From positions 1-23,580 of the IMG/VR virus record IMGVR_UViG_3300020401_000094: a stretch of 23,580 nt of DNA. One strand, given 5' to 3'. Positions 1 through 6,910 of this stretch are shown here, piece by piece. Position numbers and translations under genes: made by a program. How positions within the stretch are numbered: position 1 is the stretch's first letter; every line of letters starts with the position of its first letter. The DNA is from a virus. The notes beneath the pieces were generated by a model that worked only from the letters and a program-made list of their open reading frames with translations, had not been told where the DNA came from and searched no databases.

Positions 1-195
1 TTTGATCAAAGTTCTCTAATGTCAGATCCAAAATTAAGGCAACAAGATACTATGAATCAAGGGAATATGGTTAGTGCCCCTTACTTTCAAGCAAATAAAA
101 GGGCGGCTGAAAAAACTAATCCCATGAACGCAATATCACAGGAGACTCCAGTTGGTGATAGAGTTGCTGATTTTTTAAATAGGATGGGTGCATAA
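1..195 (+). CDS. C-terminal part of a small protein, 5' end outside the window
   Basis: The reading frame is open from base 1 to the TAA at 193-195 and gives 64 residues; the start lies upstream. It is hydrophilic and rich in Gln, Asn and Met. It ends in RVADFLNRMGA, which resembles the end of the gene at 18041-18244 (RAADFLQAMKQQGM). In both cases a further small gene follows within 3 nt. I do not recognise the family. Its place just before tail-fibre genes suggests a virion-related role, which is inference. Confidence 0.6.
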   Translation, partial: FDQSSLMSDPKLRQQDTMNQGNMVSAPYFQANKRAAEKTNPMNAISQETPVGDRVADFLNRMGA

Positions 196-196
196 T

Positions 197-382
197 ATGG
201 GTGATAACGATTTTCCAGCAGTGATGGCAAATGGAGGAGGTAAGACCTTCTTATCAGGATTTGTAAAAGGAATGAATAAATATAGTCAAGCGGGAACAGA
301 CGTAGATGATTTTGAAATAGAAAGAGAATATGAACAGGAATTAGGTAAACCAATGATGGAAACAGTAAGATTTCGTAAATAA
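197..382 (+). CDS. small acidic hypothetical protein
   Basis: This encodes 61 residues. I chose the ATG at 197, one base after the preceding stop, over the in-frame GTG at 188 that would overlap that gene. The protein has a Gly-rich stretch (ANGGGK, about residues 10-15) and a charged C-terminal half (EIEREYEQELGK). There is no signal peptide or membrane segment. It is probably co-transcribed with the gene in front of it. The function is unknown; a small virion or scaffold-related protein is only a guess from position. Confidence 0.55.
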   Translation: MGDNDFPAVMANGGGKTFLSGFVKGMNKYSQAGTDVDDFEIEREYEQELGKPMMETVRFRK

Positions 383-398
383 AGTTATCGTAAAATTG

Positions 399-417
399 AC
401 TTAACAATTAAGTTTTT
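399..417 (+). terminator. weak AT-rich hairpin with T-run
   Basis: ACTTAA, a 3-base loop and TTAAGT form a 6-bp stem running into a run of T residues (413-417), between the small gene ending at 382 and the fibre gene starting at 426. The stem has only one G-C pair per arm, so termination would be weak. It may be chance in AT-rich DNA. Confidence 0.25.
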
Positions 418-425
418 AATAATAA

Positions 426-1244
426 ATGACACAGACTAAGGCACAATTAATAGACTCATCGGTAGACGGTTTAAATGCTAATGATTTAAATACAGGAACT
501 ATACCAGACGCAAGATTTCCTGCAACTTTACCTGCTATATCAGGTGCCAATTTAACAAACTTACCTTCAGGGGGTATTAGTAATGTTGTTGAGGACACGA
601 GTCCACAGCTTGGAGGAAATTTAGACGTATTAACAAGAGAAATAACTACAAGTACAGCTAATGGAGATATAGTATTTACTCCAGATGGAACAGGAATTGT
701 AAAAATAAAAGGTGCAGGGTCTACAGACGGTACCCTCCAATTAAACTGCTCGGCACAATCACATGGTGTGAAGCTAAAGTCACCTGCTCACAGTGCTGGT
801 CAATCATACACAATGATTTTGCCAGATAATAATGCGACAGCTAGTAAATTTTTACACGTAAAAAGTATAACTGGCAGTGGAGCGACAGCAGTAGGGCAGC
901 TAGAGTATGCAGACACTTTTACAGGTTCAATTACTTTCGAAGATGCAATAAACGAAAATGTATTTGCTATTACTGATGCTGCTTCTGTTGCTTTAGATCC
1001 TGATAACGGAATGGTTCAGACTTGGACATTAGGAGCAAATAGAACTGCAACCGATAGTTTAACCAGTGGTCAATCAATGCTACTTATAGTAACAGCAACT
1101 GGATCTAACTATACTTTGACATGGCCTACTATGAAGTGGCGAGGTGGGTCTGCTCCAGACTTAGCAGGTTCCGACCCTACAGCGATAGAGTTATTCAAAG
1201 TGGGTAGTCAATTATATGGTGCAACAGTCGGAGATTTATCTTGA
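426..1244 (+). CDS. tail-fibre-like virion protein
   Basis: This is a 272-residue protein rich in Gly, Ser, Thr and Ala with a repetitive beta-strand character. Residues about 17-75 carry motifs common in marine phage fibre proteins: TGTIPDARFP, ISGANLTNLPSG and VEDTSPQLGGNLD. These are typical of the N-terminal part of trimeric fibres and of pyocin-like structural proteins. The C-terminal half (TWTLGANRTATDSLTSGQ and TLTWPTMKWRGG) matches the terminal domain seen in the same proteins. It would form part of the adsorption apparatus. The next gene begins inside its stop codon (TTGA overlap), so the two are probably translated together. Family membership is from motif recognition; the exact position in the virion is unknown. 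Confidence 0.72.
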   Translation: MTQTKAQLIDSSVDGLNANDLNTGTIPDARFPATLPAISGANLTNLPSGGISNVVEDTSPQLGGNLDVLTREITTSTANGDIVFTPDGTGIVKIKGAGSTDGTLQLNCSAQSHGVKLKSPAHSAGQSYTMILPDNNATASKFLHVKSITGSGATAVGQLEYADTFTGSITFEDAINENVFAITDAASVALDPDNGMVQTWTLGANRTATDSLTSGQSMLLIVTATGSNYTLTWPTMKWRGGSAPDLAGSDPTAIELFKVGSQLYGATVGDLS

Positions 1245-2113
1245 CATTATCTCATCGTCTCAGAGTTGCTTCTTCAACAGGGGGTCTTACTACAGATGGA
1301 TTGGTTTTTCATGTAGATGCTGGAAACTCTAGTTCATATTCTGGTTCTGGATCTCAAGTAAATTCTTTAGTAGGTAGTATAAGTAGTGTTTATTATGACA
1401 CAAATATAACTTATACTGCTGCATCTGGATCTAACCCTGCATATTTTAAATACCCAGAAACTAATTATCCTACTTATACAGCTGGTCAAGTATTTAGAAG
1501 TAGTGACTTTGATTTAGTTACATATCCAAATCATAGCGTGGATATGTGGTTTTATCTTGGTACTAATGGGGAGGTTACTTGGCACGCATCATTTATAATG
1601 TATAAATACCCGACAAGTTTTACTATAGGAAGTATTGGTGATAGTACAGCTAGAAATTACCGTTTAGGTGTTGTTGCGATCAATGCTTCTTCACCAGGTA
1701 GTGGTGGAAATCCTGGCGTTTCTTGGTTTCATAATTATTCTGGAGGTGGTAATACTGGTACTAATTATATTAATGATGATGTAACAGTTCCAAATTTGGG
1801 AACTGGCGGATGGTTACAAAACAGGTGGCATCATTTTGCTTTTGTGAATGATGCTAGTAATGGTAAAAAAAGATTTTATATAGATGGTGTGAGATTAAAC
1901 AATACTGAATATTCTAGTAATAATTATACTAATTACCGTAATCCTACTATATACGGAGGTTCTGATTTTTACTTATATCTTGGTGGTAGTGAAGGTGATC
2001 TTTCTGAATTTTCAGGACGTTATTCCATATACAGATTTTATAAAAATAAAGTATTATCAGACGTAGAAGTATCTAATAACTGGAACGCAGAAAGAGCCCT
2101 ATTCGGGCGTTAA
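1241..2113 (+). CDS. LamG/concanavalin-like adhesin, probable tail or receptor-binding protein
   Basis: This is a 290-residue protein. Residues about 15-280 read as a LamG-type jelly roll: the opening strand TTDGLVFHVDAGNSSSYSGS is followed by HSVDMWFYLG, WHHFAFVNDAS and KKRFYIDGVRL. That order is characteristic of Laminin_G_3/concanavalin-like domains in phage virion proteins, which usually bind glycans. The start is taken as the TTG at 1241, which overlaps the TGA of the fibre gene. No ATG or GTG lies before the domain begins, so a TTG start is the simplest reading. It probably decorates or tips the fibre encoded just upstream. Confidence 0.7.
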   Translation: MTLSHRLRVASSTGGLTTDGLVFHVDAGNSSSYSGSGSQVNSLVGSISSVYYDTNITYTAASGSNPAYFKYPETNYPTYTAGQVFRSSDFDLVTYPNHSVDMWFYLGTNGEVTWHASFIMYKYPTSFTIGSIGDSTARNYRLGVVAINASSPGSGGNPGVSWFHNYSGGGNTGTNYINDDVTVPNLGTGGWLQNRWHHFAFVNDASNGKKRFYIDGVRLNNTEYSSNNYTNYRNPTIYGGSDFYLYLGGSEGDLSEFSGRYSIYRFYKNKVLSDVEVSNNWNAERALFGR

Positions 2114-2131
2114 ATTTTACCTATCATCATC

Positions 2132-2578
2132 ATGAATTATGCAATTATAGATGGTACTACCGTAAAAAACACTGGTACTATTCAAAAACTATTTCCTAAT
2201 ACAAGTTTTAGTGCTGCTGGCCTTAATGCAGATTTTTTGACAGCAAATAATGTTGTTGAACTTGTGCAGACTCTTCCCTATACAACACCAACACAAAAGC
2301 TATCTTCTGTAGATGCTTATGTTAAAAATGGTAAAGTATATACTGTAAAGGTAGAATCCACAACTTCAGATGAGCAGACTGCTCTCATAAATCAACAATG
2401 GGCAAATGTAAGATCAGAAAGAGATCGTAAATTACAAGGAACAGATTGGGTGGCTGCAAGAGCATCTGAAACAGGAGTTGCGGTGAGTGATGATTGGAAG
2501 ACTTATCGTAAAGCACTCAGAGATGTGCCAACACAATCCGATCCATATAACATCACTTGGCCTACAGAACCACAATAG
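2132..2578 (+). CDS. tail assembly chaperone-like protein
   Basis: This is a 148-residue protein. The C-terminal region (about residues 92-140) has the pattern WANVRSERDRKLQGTDW followed by WKTYRKALRDVP. That R-x-x-R-D..L...DW...W..YR.aLRD.P signature belongs to the phage tail assembly chaperone/tail-fibre assembly family (PF16778-like). The N-terminal part is beta-rich and probably a small fibre or baseplate-binding domain. Its position right after two fibre/adhesin genes supports a role in fibre folding or attachment. The ATG at 2132 lacks a clear Shine-Dalgarno sequence, as do most genes here. Confidence 0.6.
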   Translation: MNYAIIDGTTVKNTGTIQKLFPNTSFSAAGLNADFLTANNVVELVQTLPYTTPTQKLSSVDAYVKNGKVYTVKVESTTSDEQTALINQQWANVRSERDRKLQGTDWVAARASETGVAVSDDWKTYRKALRDVPTQSDPYNITWPTEPQ

Positions 2579-2626
2579 AGACAAAATTATAAATATGTTT
2601 AAGATGTAAATATTTAGGTTATTTAT

Positions 2627-2830
2627 GTGTTAAATAATGTGATTTGCTGGCATTTAGCCTTTCATTTTAGAGTAAGTCAAATATTATATGAGAAGATGGT
2701 TGATCTTTATGATCTTGAAAAAACCAATCATAGACTTCTTTATATATTTAAAGAAGAAAAATCAATTAAAAAAGCATCACAAGGTGTTTGGACAAAACTC
2801 TTAAATGAACTAAAGGTATCAAAATTATGA
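2627..2830 (+). CDS. small basic hypothetical protein
   Basis: The longest reading is 67 residues from a GTG at 2627. An in-frame ATG further on would give about 44 residues (MVDLYDLEKTNHR...). The stop TGA at 2828-2830 overlaps the ATG of the next gene (ATGA), which supports genuine translation and coupling to the membrane protein downstream. It is basic and mostly helical in appearance (EEKSIKKASQGVWTKLL). The start choice is uncertain and the function unknown. Confidence 0.45.
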   Translation: MLNNVICWHLAFHFRVSQILYEKMVDLYDLEKTNHRLLYIFKEEKSIKKASQGVWTKLLNELKVSKL

Positions 2831-3168
2831 ATTATTTTTTATCTTGTCCCCCAATGTATACTTTACCAGGTACATGGGCAGATGCAGAGAAAATTGAAAA
2901 ATGCAAAGAAACTCTTATTCCTCACGGGAATTTAGGCCAAGGTGCAGCTTTTGCTGTATTTATTGGTTTACTGGTTTTACTTTTATTGATCTATGGAATT
3001 TATATGACTTTTGGCAAAGGAGGTAAAAATTTAAGAGATGAAATTAAAGAACACTCAAGATTACATGAATTAGGAATAGCTCATGGACATGAAGGTGGTG
3101 GAGATACTTTTAATTTATCTAAAAAAGCAATGGCTAAAGATTATCCTCAACATAAACACAAAAAATAA
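2827..3168 (+). CDS. small single-pass membrane protein
   Basis: This is a 113-residue protein. A hydrophobic segment at about residues 41-63 (AFAVFIGLLVLLLLIYGIYM) is a clear transmembrane helix. It is preceded by a short region with two cysteines (C7, C26) and followed by a charged tail rich in Lys and His, ending HKHKK. It starts inside the stop of the upstream ORF. The topology would fit a holin-like or envelope protein, but one helix is not diagnostic and I do not recognise the family. It is the last gene of the plus-strand tail block, converging on the minus-strand hli block. Confidence 0.6.
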   Translation: MNYFLSCPPMYTLPGTWADAEKIEKCKETLIPHGNLGQGAAFAVFIGLLVLLLLIYGIYMTFGKGGKNLRDEIKEHSRLHELGIAHGHEGGGDTFNLSKKAMAKDYPQHKHKK

Positions 3169-3172
3169 ATAT

Positions 3173-3274
3173 TTATACCTCTAAAAAACCATACATTCCT
3201 GCTATTGTACCTACAATAACAAAGAAAATAAACTCATATAACGAGTAATACGGGCTGTAAAAAATTCTGTTCAC
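3173..3274 (-). CDS. possible 33-residue membrane peptide
   Basis: A minus-strand frame from a GTG at 3274 to the TAA at 3173 encodes 33 residues. Residues about 14-31 are hydrophobic (EFIFFVIVGTIAGMYGFL), the size and character of the tiny single-helix subunits found in photosynthetic complexes, though no specific subunit is recognised. It lies downstream of the hli cluster on the same strand. There is no ATG and no good Shine-Dalgarno sequence, and a short open frame also runs on the plus strand here, so the call is tentative. Confidence 0.35.
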   Translation of the reverse strand: MNRIFYSPYYSLYEFIFFVIVGTIAGMYGFLEV

Positions 3275-3341
3275 GCAAATACAACAGATCCTACATTACT
3301 AAAAATGTATAAAGAAATTAAAAGTGTGAAATAAAGGTGAT

Positions 3342-3512
3342 TCATTTTGCTTTTTGAAAAATAGGAGTCATGATACCGCCACTTTGGTCATCATCATCGT
3401 CACCATCGATGGCACGTAAAACTAATTCTATAAGAATTAAACAACCTATGGGATAAAACACCCATAGGATTGAAGAAAAATTAGATATTAGATAAGAATC
3501 TTCTAATATCAT
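3342..3512 (-). CDS. small membrane protein with an acidic Asp-run tail, coupled to hli genes
   Basis: This is a 56-residue protein. Residues about 13-34 form a hydrophobic helix (FSSILWVFYPIGCLILIEL), followed by LRAIDGDDDDDQSGGIM, a strongly acidic linker with five Asp in a row, and a short tail (TPIFQKAK). The ATG (cat at 3510-3512) shares one base with the TAA of the upstream hli gene (TAATG), the same junction used between the hli genes. It is therefore very likely part of the hli operon. The single helix plus Asp run suggests a thylakoid or inner-membrane protein that binds metal or a basic partner on the soluble side; that is inference. No name is recognised. Confidence 0.7.
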   Translation of the reverse strand: MILEDSYLISNFSSILWVFYPIGCLILIELVLRAIDGDDDDDQSGGIMTPIFQKAK

Positions 3513-3655
3513 TAAACAAAACCAGGGATTAATTGACCAGTAGTTAAATAAGCTCCTACTGCTGCAATTACACCTAACATTGCTAATTGACCATTAAGTC
3601 TCTCAGCAATTATTTTTTGTTTTTCAATTGGTTTAGAATAAGATTGAATGTCCAT
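3512..3655 (-). CDS. hli: high-light-inducible protein (Hli), 47 aa
   Basis: This is a 47-residue single-helix chlorophyll-binding-type protein. The Hli core is AERLNGQLAMLGVIAAVGAY followed by LTTGQLIPGFV. The usual ExxNGRxAM chlorophyll-ligand motif is here ERLNGQLAM, so Glu and Asn are kept while the Arg after NG is Gln. Phage Hli proteins are thought to protect photosystem II and associated pigments in the host thylakoid during infection. The start codon overlaps the stop of the upstream hli by one base (TAATG), and its own stop overlaps the next gene in the same way. Confidence 0.9.
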   Translation of the reverse strand: MDIQSYSKPIEKQKIIAERLNGQLAMLGVIAAVGAYLTTGQLIPGFV

Positions 3656-3768
3656 TATACAAATCCGGGTATAAGTTGTCCTGTAAAGCTATAAACTGCA
3701 CATATAACGATGAATCCCATCATTGCTGCTCTGCCTTGTGCTTTAAGAAAAATATCTTTGTTATTCAT
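3655..3768 (-). CDS. hli: high-light-inducible protein (Hli), 37 aa
   Basis: This 37-residue Hli is among the shortest forms, essentially only the transmembrane helix. Its core is KAQGRAAMMGFIVICAVY and its C-terminus is FTGQLIPGFV. The GRAAM part of the ligand motif is kept, but the position usually occupied by Asn is Gln (AQGR) and the upstream Glu is replaced by Lys. This may weaken or alter pigment binding. It is joined by TAATG overlaps to the hli genes on both sides, indicating one polycistronic message. Confidence 0.88.
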   Translation of the reverse strand: MNNKDIFLKAQGRAAMMGFIVICAVYSFTGQLIPGFV

Positions 3769-3875
3769 TAGAAAATGCCAGGAATTATGTTACCTGTAGT
3801 TGCATATGCACCTACTGCTGCAACGAAACCAAGCATTGCTGCCCAGCCATTAAATCTTTCTGCTTCAGGAGTCAT
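3768..3875 (-). CDS. hli: high-light-inducible protein (Hli), 35 aa
   Basis: This is a 35-residue Hli consisting of AERFNGWAAMLGFVAAVGAY and a TTGNIIPGIF tail. The Arg of NGR is Trp (NGW), a variant I recall from short picocyanobacterial and phage Hli proteins. It starts at an ATG 18 bp after the stop of the first hli gene, with no Shine-Dalgarno sequence (the leader is C-rich). Its stop overlaps the start of the following hli (TAATG). With only a handful of residues before the helix, it is likely to act as a dimer or with another Hli or photosystem II assembly partner. Confidence 0.88.
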   Translation of the reverse strand: MTPEAERFNGWAAMLGFVAAVGAYATTGNIIPGIF

Positions 3876-3893
3876 GATAATAAAGGGGGTAAT

Positions 3894-4085
3894 TTAGAAA
3901 ATGCCAGGAATAATCTGACCAGTTGTAGTATAAGCACCTAATAAAGCAACAATACCGATCATTGCCCATCTTCCATTTGCTTTTTCAGCTTCTAACGGAT
4001 AACCTTCATAATTAGGATCTATTTGAGTGCGAGGCTCAACAGAGTAAATATTCTGGCGACCACCTGATTCTGTAACTGTTGTCAT
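3894..4085 (-). CDS. hli: high-light-inducible protein (Hli), 63 aa, first of the cluster
   Basis: This is a 63-residue Hli with a longer soluble N-terminus (MTTVTESGGRQNIYSVEP), then AEKANGRWAMIGIVALLGAY and TTTGQIIPGIF. It has the complete ExxNGRxAM chlorophyll-binding motif. I chose the ATG at 4085; an in-frame GTG at 4136 would add 17 residues but overlaps a palindrome and promoter-like sequence, and MTTVTES resembles the starts of other phage Hli proteins. It is the promoter-proximal gene of the four-gene hli cluster, so it is probably the most highly expressed. Confidence 0.9.
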   Translation of the reverse strand: MTTVTESGGRQNIYSVEPRTQIDPNYEGYPLEAEKANGRWAMIGIVALLGAYTTTGQIIPGIF

Positions 4086-4118
4086 TAGGTTGTTTATATC
4101 TTCTTTATATTTTACACT

Positions 4119-4156
4119 TGTTACATTTTGTAACACTACTTAATATTACTTAACAA
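4119..4156 (-). promoter_or_regulatory. candidate promoter with overlapping palindrome upstream of the hli cluster
   Basis: On the minus strand, TTGTTA (4151-4156) and TACAAA (4127-4132) are separated by 18 bp and each match the sigma-70 consensus at four of six positions. The -10-like element lies inside the inverted repeat TGTTAC/GTAACA (4119-4124 and 4130-4135), an arrangement expected if a dimeric repressor controls the operon. It sits between the primase-helicase gene and the first hli. The promoter match is weak; the palindrome is exact. Confidence 0.35.
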
Positions 4157-4193
4157 AAATAATATATAATATCAGTTTTTTTTATATCCCTTC

Positions 4194-6761
4194 CTACGTC
4201 TGCTTTTCTGGGAGTATAGTTTCTGAAGATTTATATTTTTGATCACTATTTCTTATTACTAATCCTTTAATAAATGGTCTTCCTTTTTTACTAAAACTGT
4301 AGATTTCCTTCATTCCAAGTTGATTTTTGCAACAATCTAATAACAAAGCTATAAACCTTTTTTGGCCTACTGGTTTTGATCCTGTATCTTCACAATATGA
4401 ACAGTAAGAAGCATATAGATGAAAATTACTGTTTACATATCTTTCTTTTGCGTCTTTTGCAGCTGGTATTTTTTTACCTACAGCAGACACTGATTCAGGA
4501 GAATGAACTACTTCAGACTGTAACCATTCAACTAGATTGTTGCTTGTAAGAAGAATATTATTTCTAACCGCTTTGAGGTGGGTTACTTTTTCATATGTAT
4601 CAAGAAGATATTCTCTCATTTGTTTCGTTTCCATTTGCAGTACCCAATTTACTAATCCTGGCAAATAAGACTTCCATAACCCTTTTACTTCTCCGTTTTC
4701 AAGCTTTATCATTTCTATTGCTTCAGAATTTTTGTCCCATAAAGGTCTGTTAAATTCAACAGTGAGTCTTCTTCTAGTAAGGCCAGAAGTATTATCTGTG
4801 GTTTGAATAGGTTCGTTAGCACAGACCATAACCATTCCTGTATAAACAAAAGGCTCACCAACATTTTTATTTTTTTCTTCAAATCTTAAATTATCTCCTC
4901 CTGTTAAAGCTTTAAAAATTTGTGCGGAACCTCCATATCGTTCAGAGTCATTTATTAAAGTAAGTCTTTTTCCTTTTATTGAGGCTATTTCAAAACGACT
5001 TTGTTCTAGTTGATTAAGCGTTGTAGAGGCATAGTTTCCATTACCTATAAGAGCACAGCATAGGTTAGCAAAAGTAGATTTTCCTCTACCACCAGGGCCG
5101 ATGACTTCTAAAAACCGTTGTAATTCATGACCTTTACCAACAAGACAAGCTTTAAGCCAAGCTCTCAAAACCTGTACTCTTTCTTCATCATTGTATTGTG
5201 TCTTCTTAAGCCATTGAATTATAGGACCAGACTCAGCATTAGGATCATATTCAAAGTCAAGACCCCAAGTTAAATAATTTTCTTGGTCATGAGGTAAAAA
5301 TTCTCCAGTGCTCATTTCTAATACCCCATTTAAAAAAGCTAATTTATCAGGATCGTCATTCCAATAAGGTTGAGTAATATAGGCTTTTGTTAAATTTGTT
5401 ACATCAGATAAAAGATGAGATGTGAAACCACCTGGAGTAGGAATACTTTCTCTTAAAAATAAATCTTGAACGAAGTGTTTATATTCATCTTTATATTCTT
5501 CTCTCCTCCAAGTGCCTTTTTTACGTTGATAAAACATGAAAGTATCATATTTAGGATCATATCTCCAGCCACATTCAATAACCATCCCTGTGACCATTTC
5601 GGCTAATTCCGAAGCAGGTGGTGTTTTTGGTTTACCTTTACTATTTATATTTTCTCTAATTGTTTTTCTTTCAACATTAGAAGGTTCACCTATTAACTCT
5701 GTTAATACTTGATTTACGAAAGGAATAGGTAGTTCTGCATTATCTTGTTTAAAGGCTTTTTTTGCCTTTTTAGCTAAGTTTTCTGGAGATTCAACGACAA
5801 AACCACCAACATCTATATAACCATCTTCTTTAGCCATTGCTCTAAGATGATGTAAACCACAATGATTCTCTGGAGCAGGACCACCACTTACAATTTCGAA
5901 TGTGTCCCACTTTCTTTCACATACACCATCTTCGAAATTTTCTGCTTGCTTTGACCAATCAATCCAGTCAGCTAATAAACTCTCATCTATTTGTTTTAAA
6001 CTCATACCTACTTTTAACCAGTCGTCATAGTCAGCCGATCTTGCAGGATTTAAATGATCAAGATATATCTTGGCTTCATTGACACATTCTTCTAATTGAT
6101 ATTCTGACCCTTCTTCATAATCAAGATTCACTTGTTGAGTGACAATCCCAGATTTAATAGGTTTTTTATATTTTGTTGTAGGGTAAGATTTTGCTATTGC
6201 TTCATATAACCATTCAGGGATTTCTGGAGGATTCTTTGCATATTCAAATCCACCATGAGAGGTTGTAAAATAGCCATCAGTATCAGGATGACTACCCATT
6301 ATTGCTCCTTGCCTTGATCTAAAAAGAATTTCAAAAGCAGGTATCCCTATTTTTATTGTTGCTTTATCAGGTAAAAGATTTAATTTTGTTGAAGGAATAC
6401 TGAATAGCATTCTTTGCCTATCAGGTTTACCAGAAGATATAGTGAGGGTAGGAGGAAAAGCAGCCGATATAGGAGCCCCTGCGAGCTCCTCAAGACCCTT
6501 TATAGCCTCTGATCCATCTATATCTACCCATATCAATCCACCACTGTTAGACCAGACACCTGTTATTAATCCAATTCCTGTTGCCTTTCCCTGATCAAAC
6601 TCACGTTTTATTTCTTCCACTGAGTAGGGTTGAGTAGTCCAACCAGCTATATATGCTCTTTTACCTTGCAGAGGAGTTAACGCCCAATCCTTTGGGATAA
6701 GGTCAAAATTAATCTCTCCCGCTTTTAAATGATTATTTGGTTCTTGGGGTGCAGTTGGCAT
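4194..6761 (-). CDS. bifunctional Prim-Pol primase / SF3 (D5-like) DNA helicase
   Basis: This 855-residue replication protein has three recognisable parts. Residues about 20-190 resemble a Prim-Pol domain (PF09250-like): GIGLITG, the acidic pair in WVDIDG (D80, D82), SSGKPD at about 109-114, and EILFRSRQ. Residues about 228-290 match PriCT-2. The C-terminal part is a superfamily 3 helicase with Walker A GPGGRGKST (555-563), Walker B-like KRLTLINDSE (598-607), a motif C Asn in VMVCANEP (N649) and an arginine-finger region GLTRRRLTVEF (660-670). It should prime and unwind phage DNA in the cytoplasm. The His often seen after the SGK-type motif is not obvious here. It is the last large gene of the minus-strand replication block, before the hli genes. 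Confidence 0.88.
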   Translation of the reverse strand: MPTAPQEPNNHLKAGEINFDLIPKDWALTPLQGKRAYIAGWTTQPYSVEEIKREFDQGKATGIGLITGVWSNSGGLIWVDIDGSEAIKGLEELAGAPISAAFPPTLTISSGKPDRQRMLFSIPSTKLNLLPDKATIKIGIPAFEILFRSRQGAIMGSHPDTDGYFTTSHGGFEYAKNPPEIPEWLYEAIAKSYPTTKYKKPIKSGIVTQQVNLDYEEGSEYQLEECVNEAKIYLDHLNPARSADYDDWLKVGMSLKQIDESLLADWIDWSKQAENFEDGVCERKWDTFEIVSGGPAPENHCGLHHLRAMAKEDGYIDVGGFVVESPENLAKKAKKAFKQDNAELPIPFVNQVLTELIGEPSNVERKTIRENINSKGKPKTPPASELAEMVTGMVIECGWRYDPKYDTFMFYQRKKGTWRREEYKDEYKHFVQDLFLRESIPTPGGFTSHLLSDVTNLTKAYITQPYWNDDPDKLAFLNGVLEMSTGEFLPHDQENYLTWGLDFEYDPNAESGPIIQWLKKTQYNDEERVQVLRAWLKACLVGKGHELQRFLEVIGPGGRGKSTFANLCCALIGNGNYASTTLNQLEQSRFEIASIKGKRLTLINDSERYGGSAQIFKALTGGDNLRFEEKNKNVGEPFVYTGMVMVCANEPIQTTDNTSGLTRRRLTVEFNRPLWDKNSEAIEMIKLENGEVKGLWKSYLPGLVNWVLQMETKQMREYLLDTYEKVTHLKAVRNNILLTSNNLVEWLQSEVVHSPESVSAVGKKIPAAKDAKERYVNSNFHLYASYCSYCEDTGSKPVGQKRFIALLLDCCKNQLGMKEIYSFSKKGRPFIKGLVIRNSDQKYKSSETILPEKQT

Positions 6762-6809
6762 TATTCAATATTTTTTGTCTAACAGTATGAGAGTAACTCT
6801 TATTTTTGA

Positions 6810-6851
6810 CTAAGAAACCCCTATATATAGGGAAATTTTCTTTTTTCTTAG
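6810..6851. promoter_or_regulatory. nested inverted repeat in the primase-helicase leader
   Basis: CCCTATATATAGGG (6819-6832) is a perfect 14-bp palindrome. It is flanked by a second inverted repeat, CTAAGAAA (6810-6817) and TTTCTTAG (6844-6851). The structure lies in the 149-bp gap between the nuclease gene and the start of the primase-helicase at 6761, about 50 bp before that start. It could be an operator or an mRNA leader hairpin. No run of T follows on the minus strand, so a simple terminator for the nuclease is less likely. Confidence 0.45.
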
Positions 6852-6910
6852 GATTTGTACCCCACAGTTAGTGTTGATATCCTTTAATTTATGCTACATA
6901 GACCTACCTA

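Noticed and set aside
396-424. TTGACT and TAATAA as a promoter for the fibre gene
   Set aside because: The -10-like box ends directly before the ATG at 426, so the transcript would start inside the gene.
2827-3168. Calling the small membrane protein a holin
   Set aside because: Only one hydrophobic helix is visible and no lysin gene is nearby, so a holin call is not supported.
3245-3334. Plus-strand frame reading RAVKNSVHANTTDPTLLKMY
   Set aside because: It looks protein-like but has no usable start codon before its conserved-looking part and overlaps the minus-strand candidate; at most a remnant.
3445-3468. Perfect 8-bp hairpin CCTATGGG/CCCATAGG that looks like a terminator for the hli genes
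   Set aside because: It lies wholly inside the 56-codon gene at 3342-3512 and is not followed by a clean T-run on either strand.
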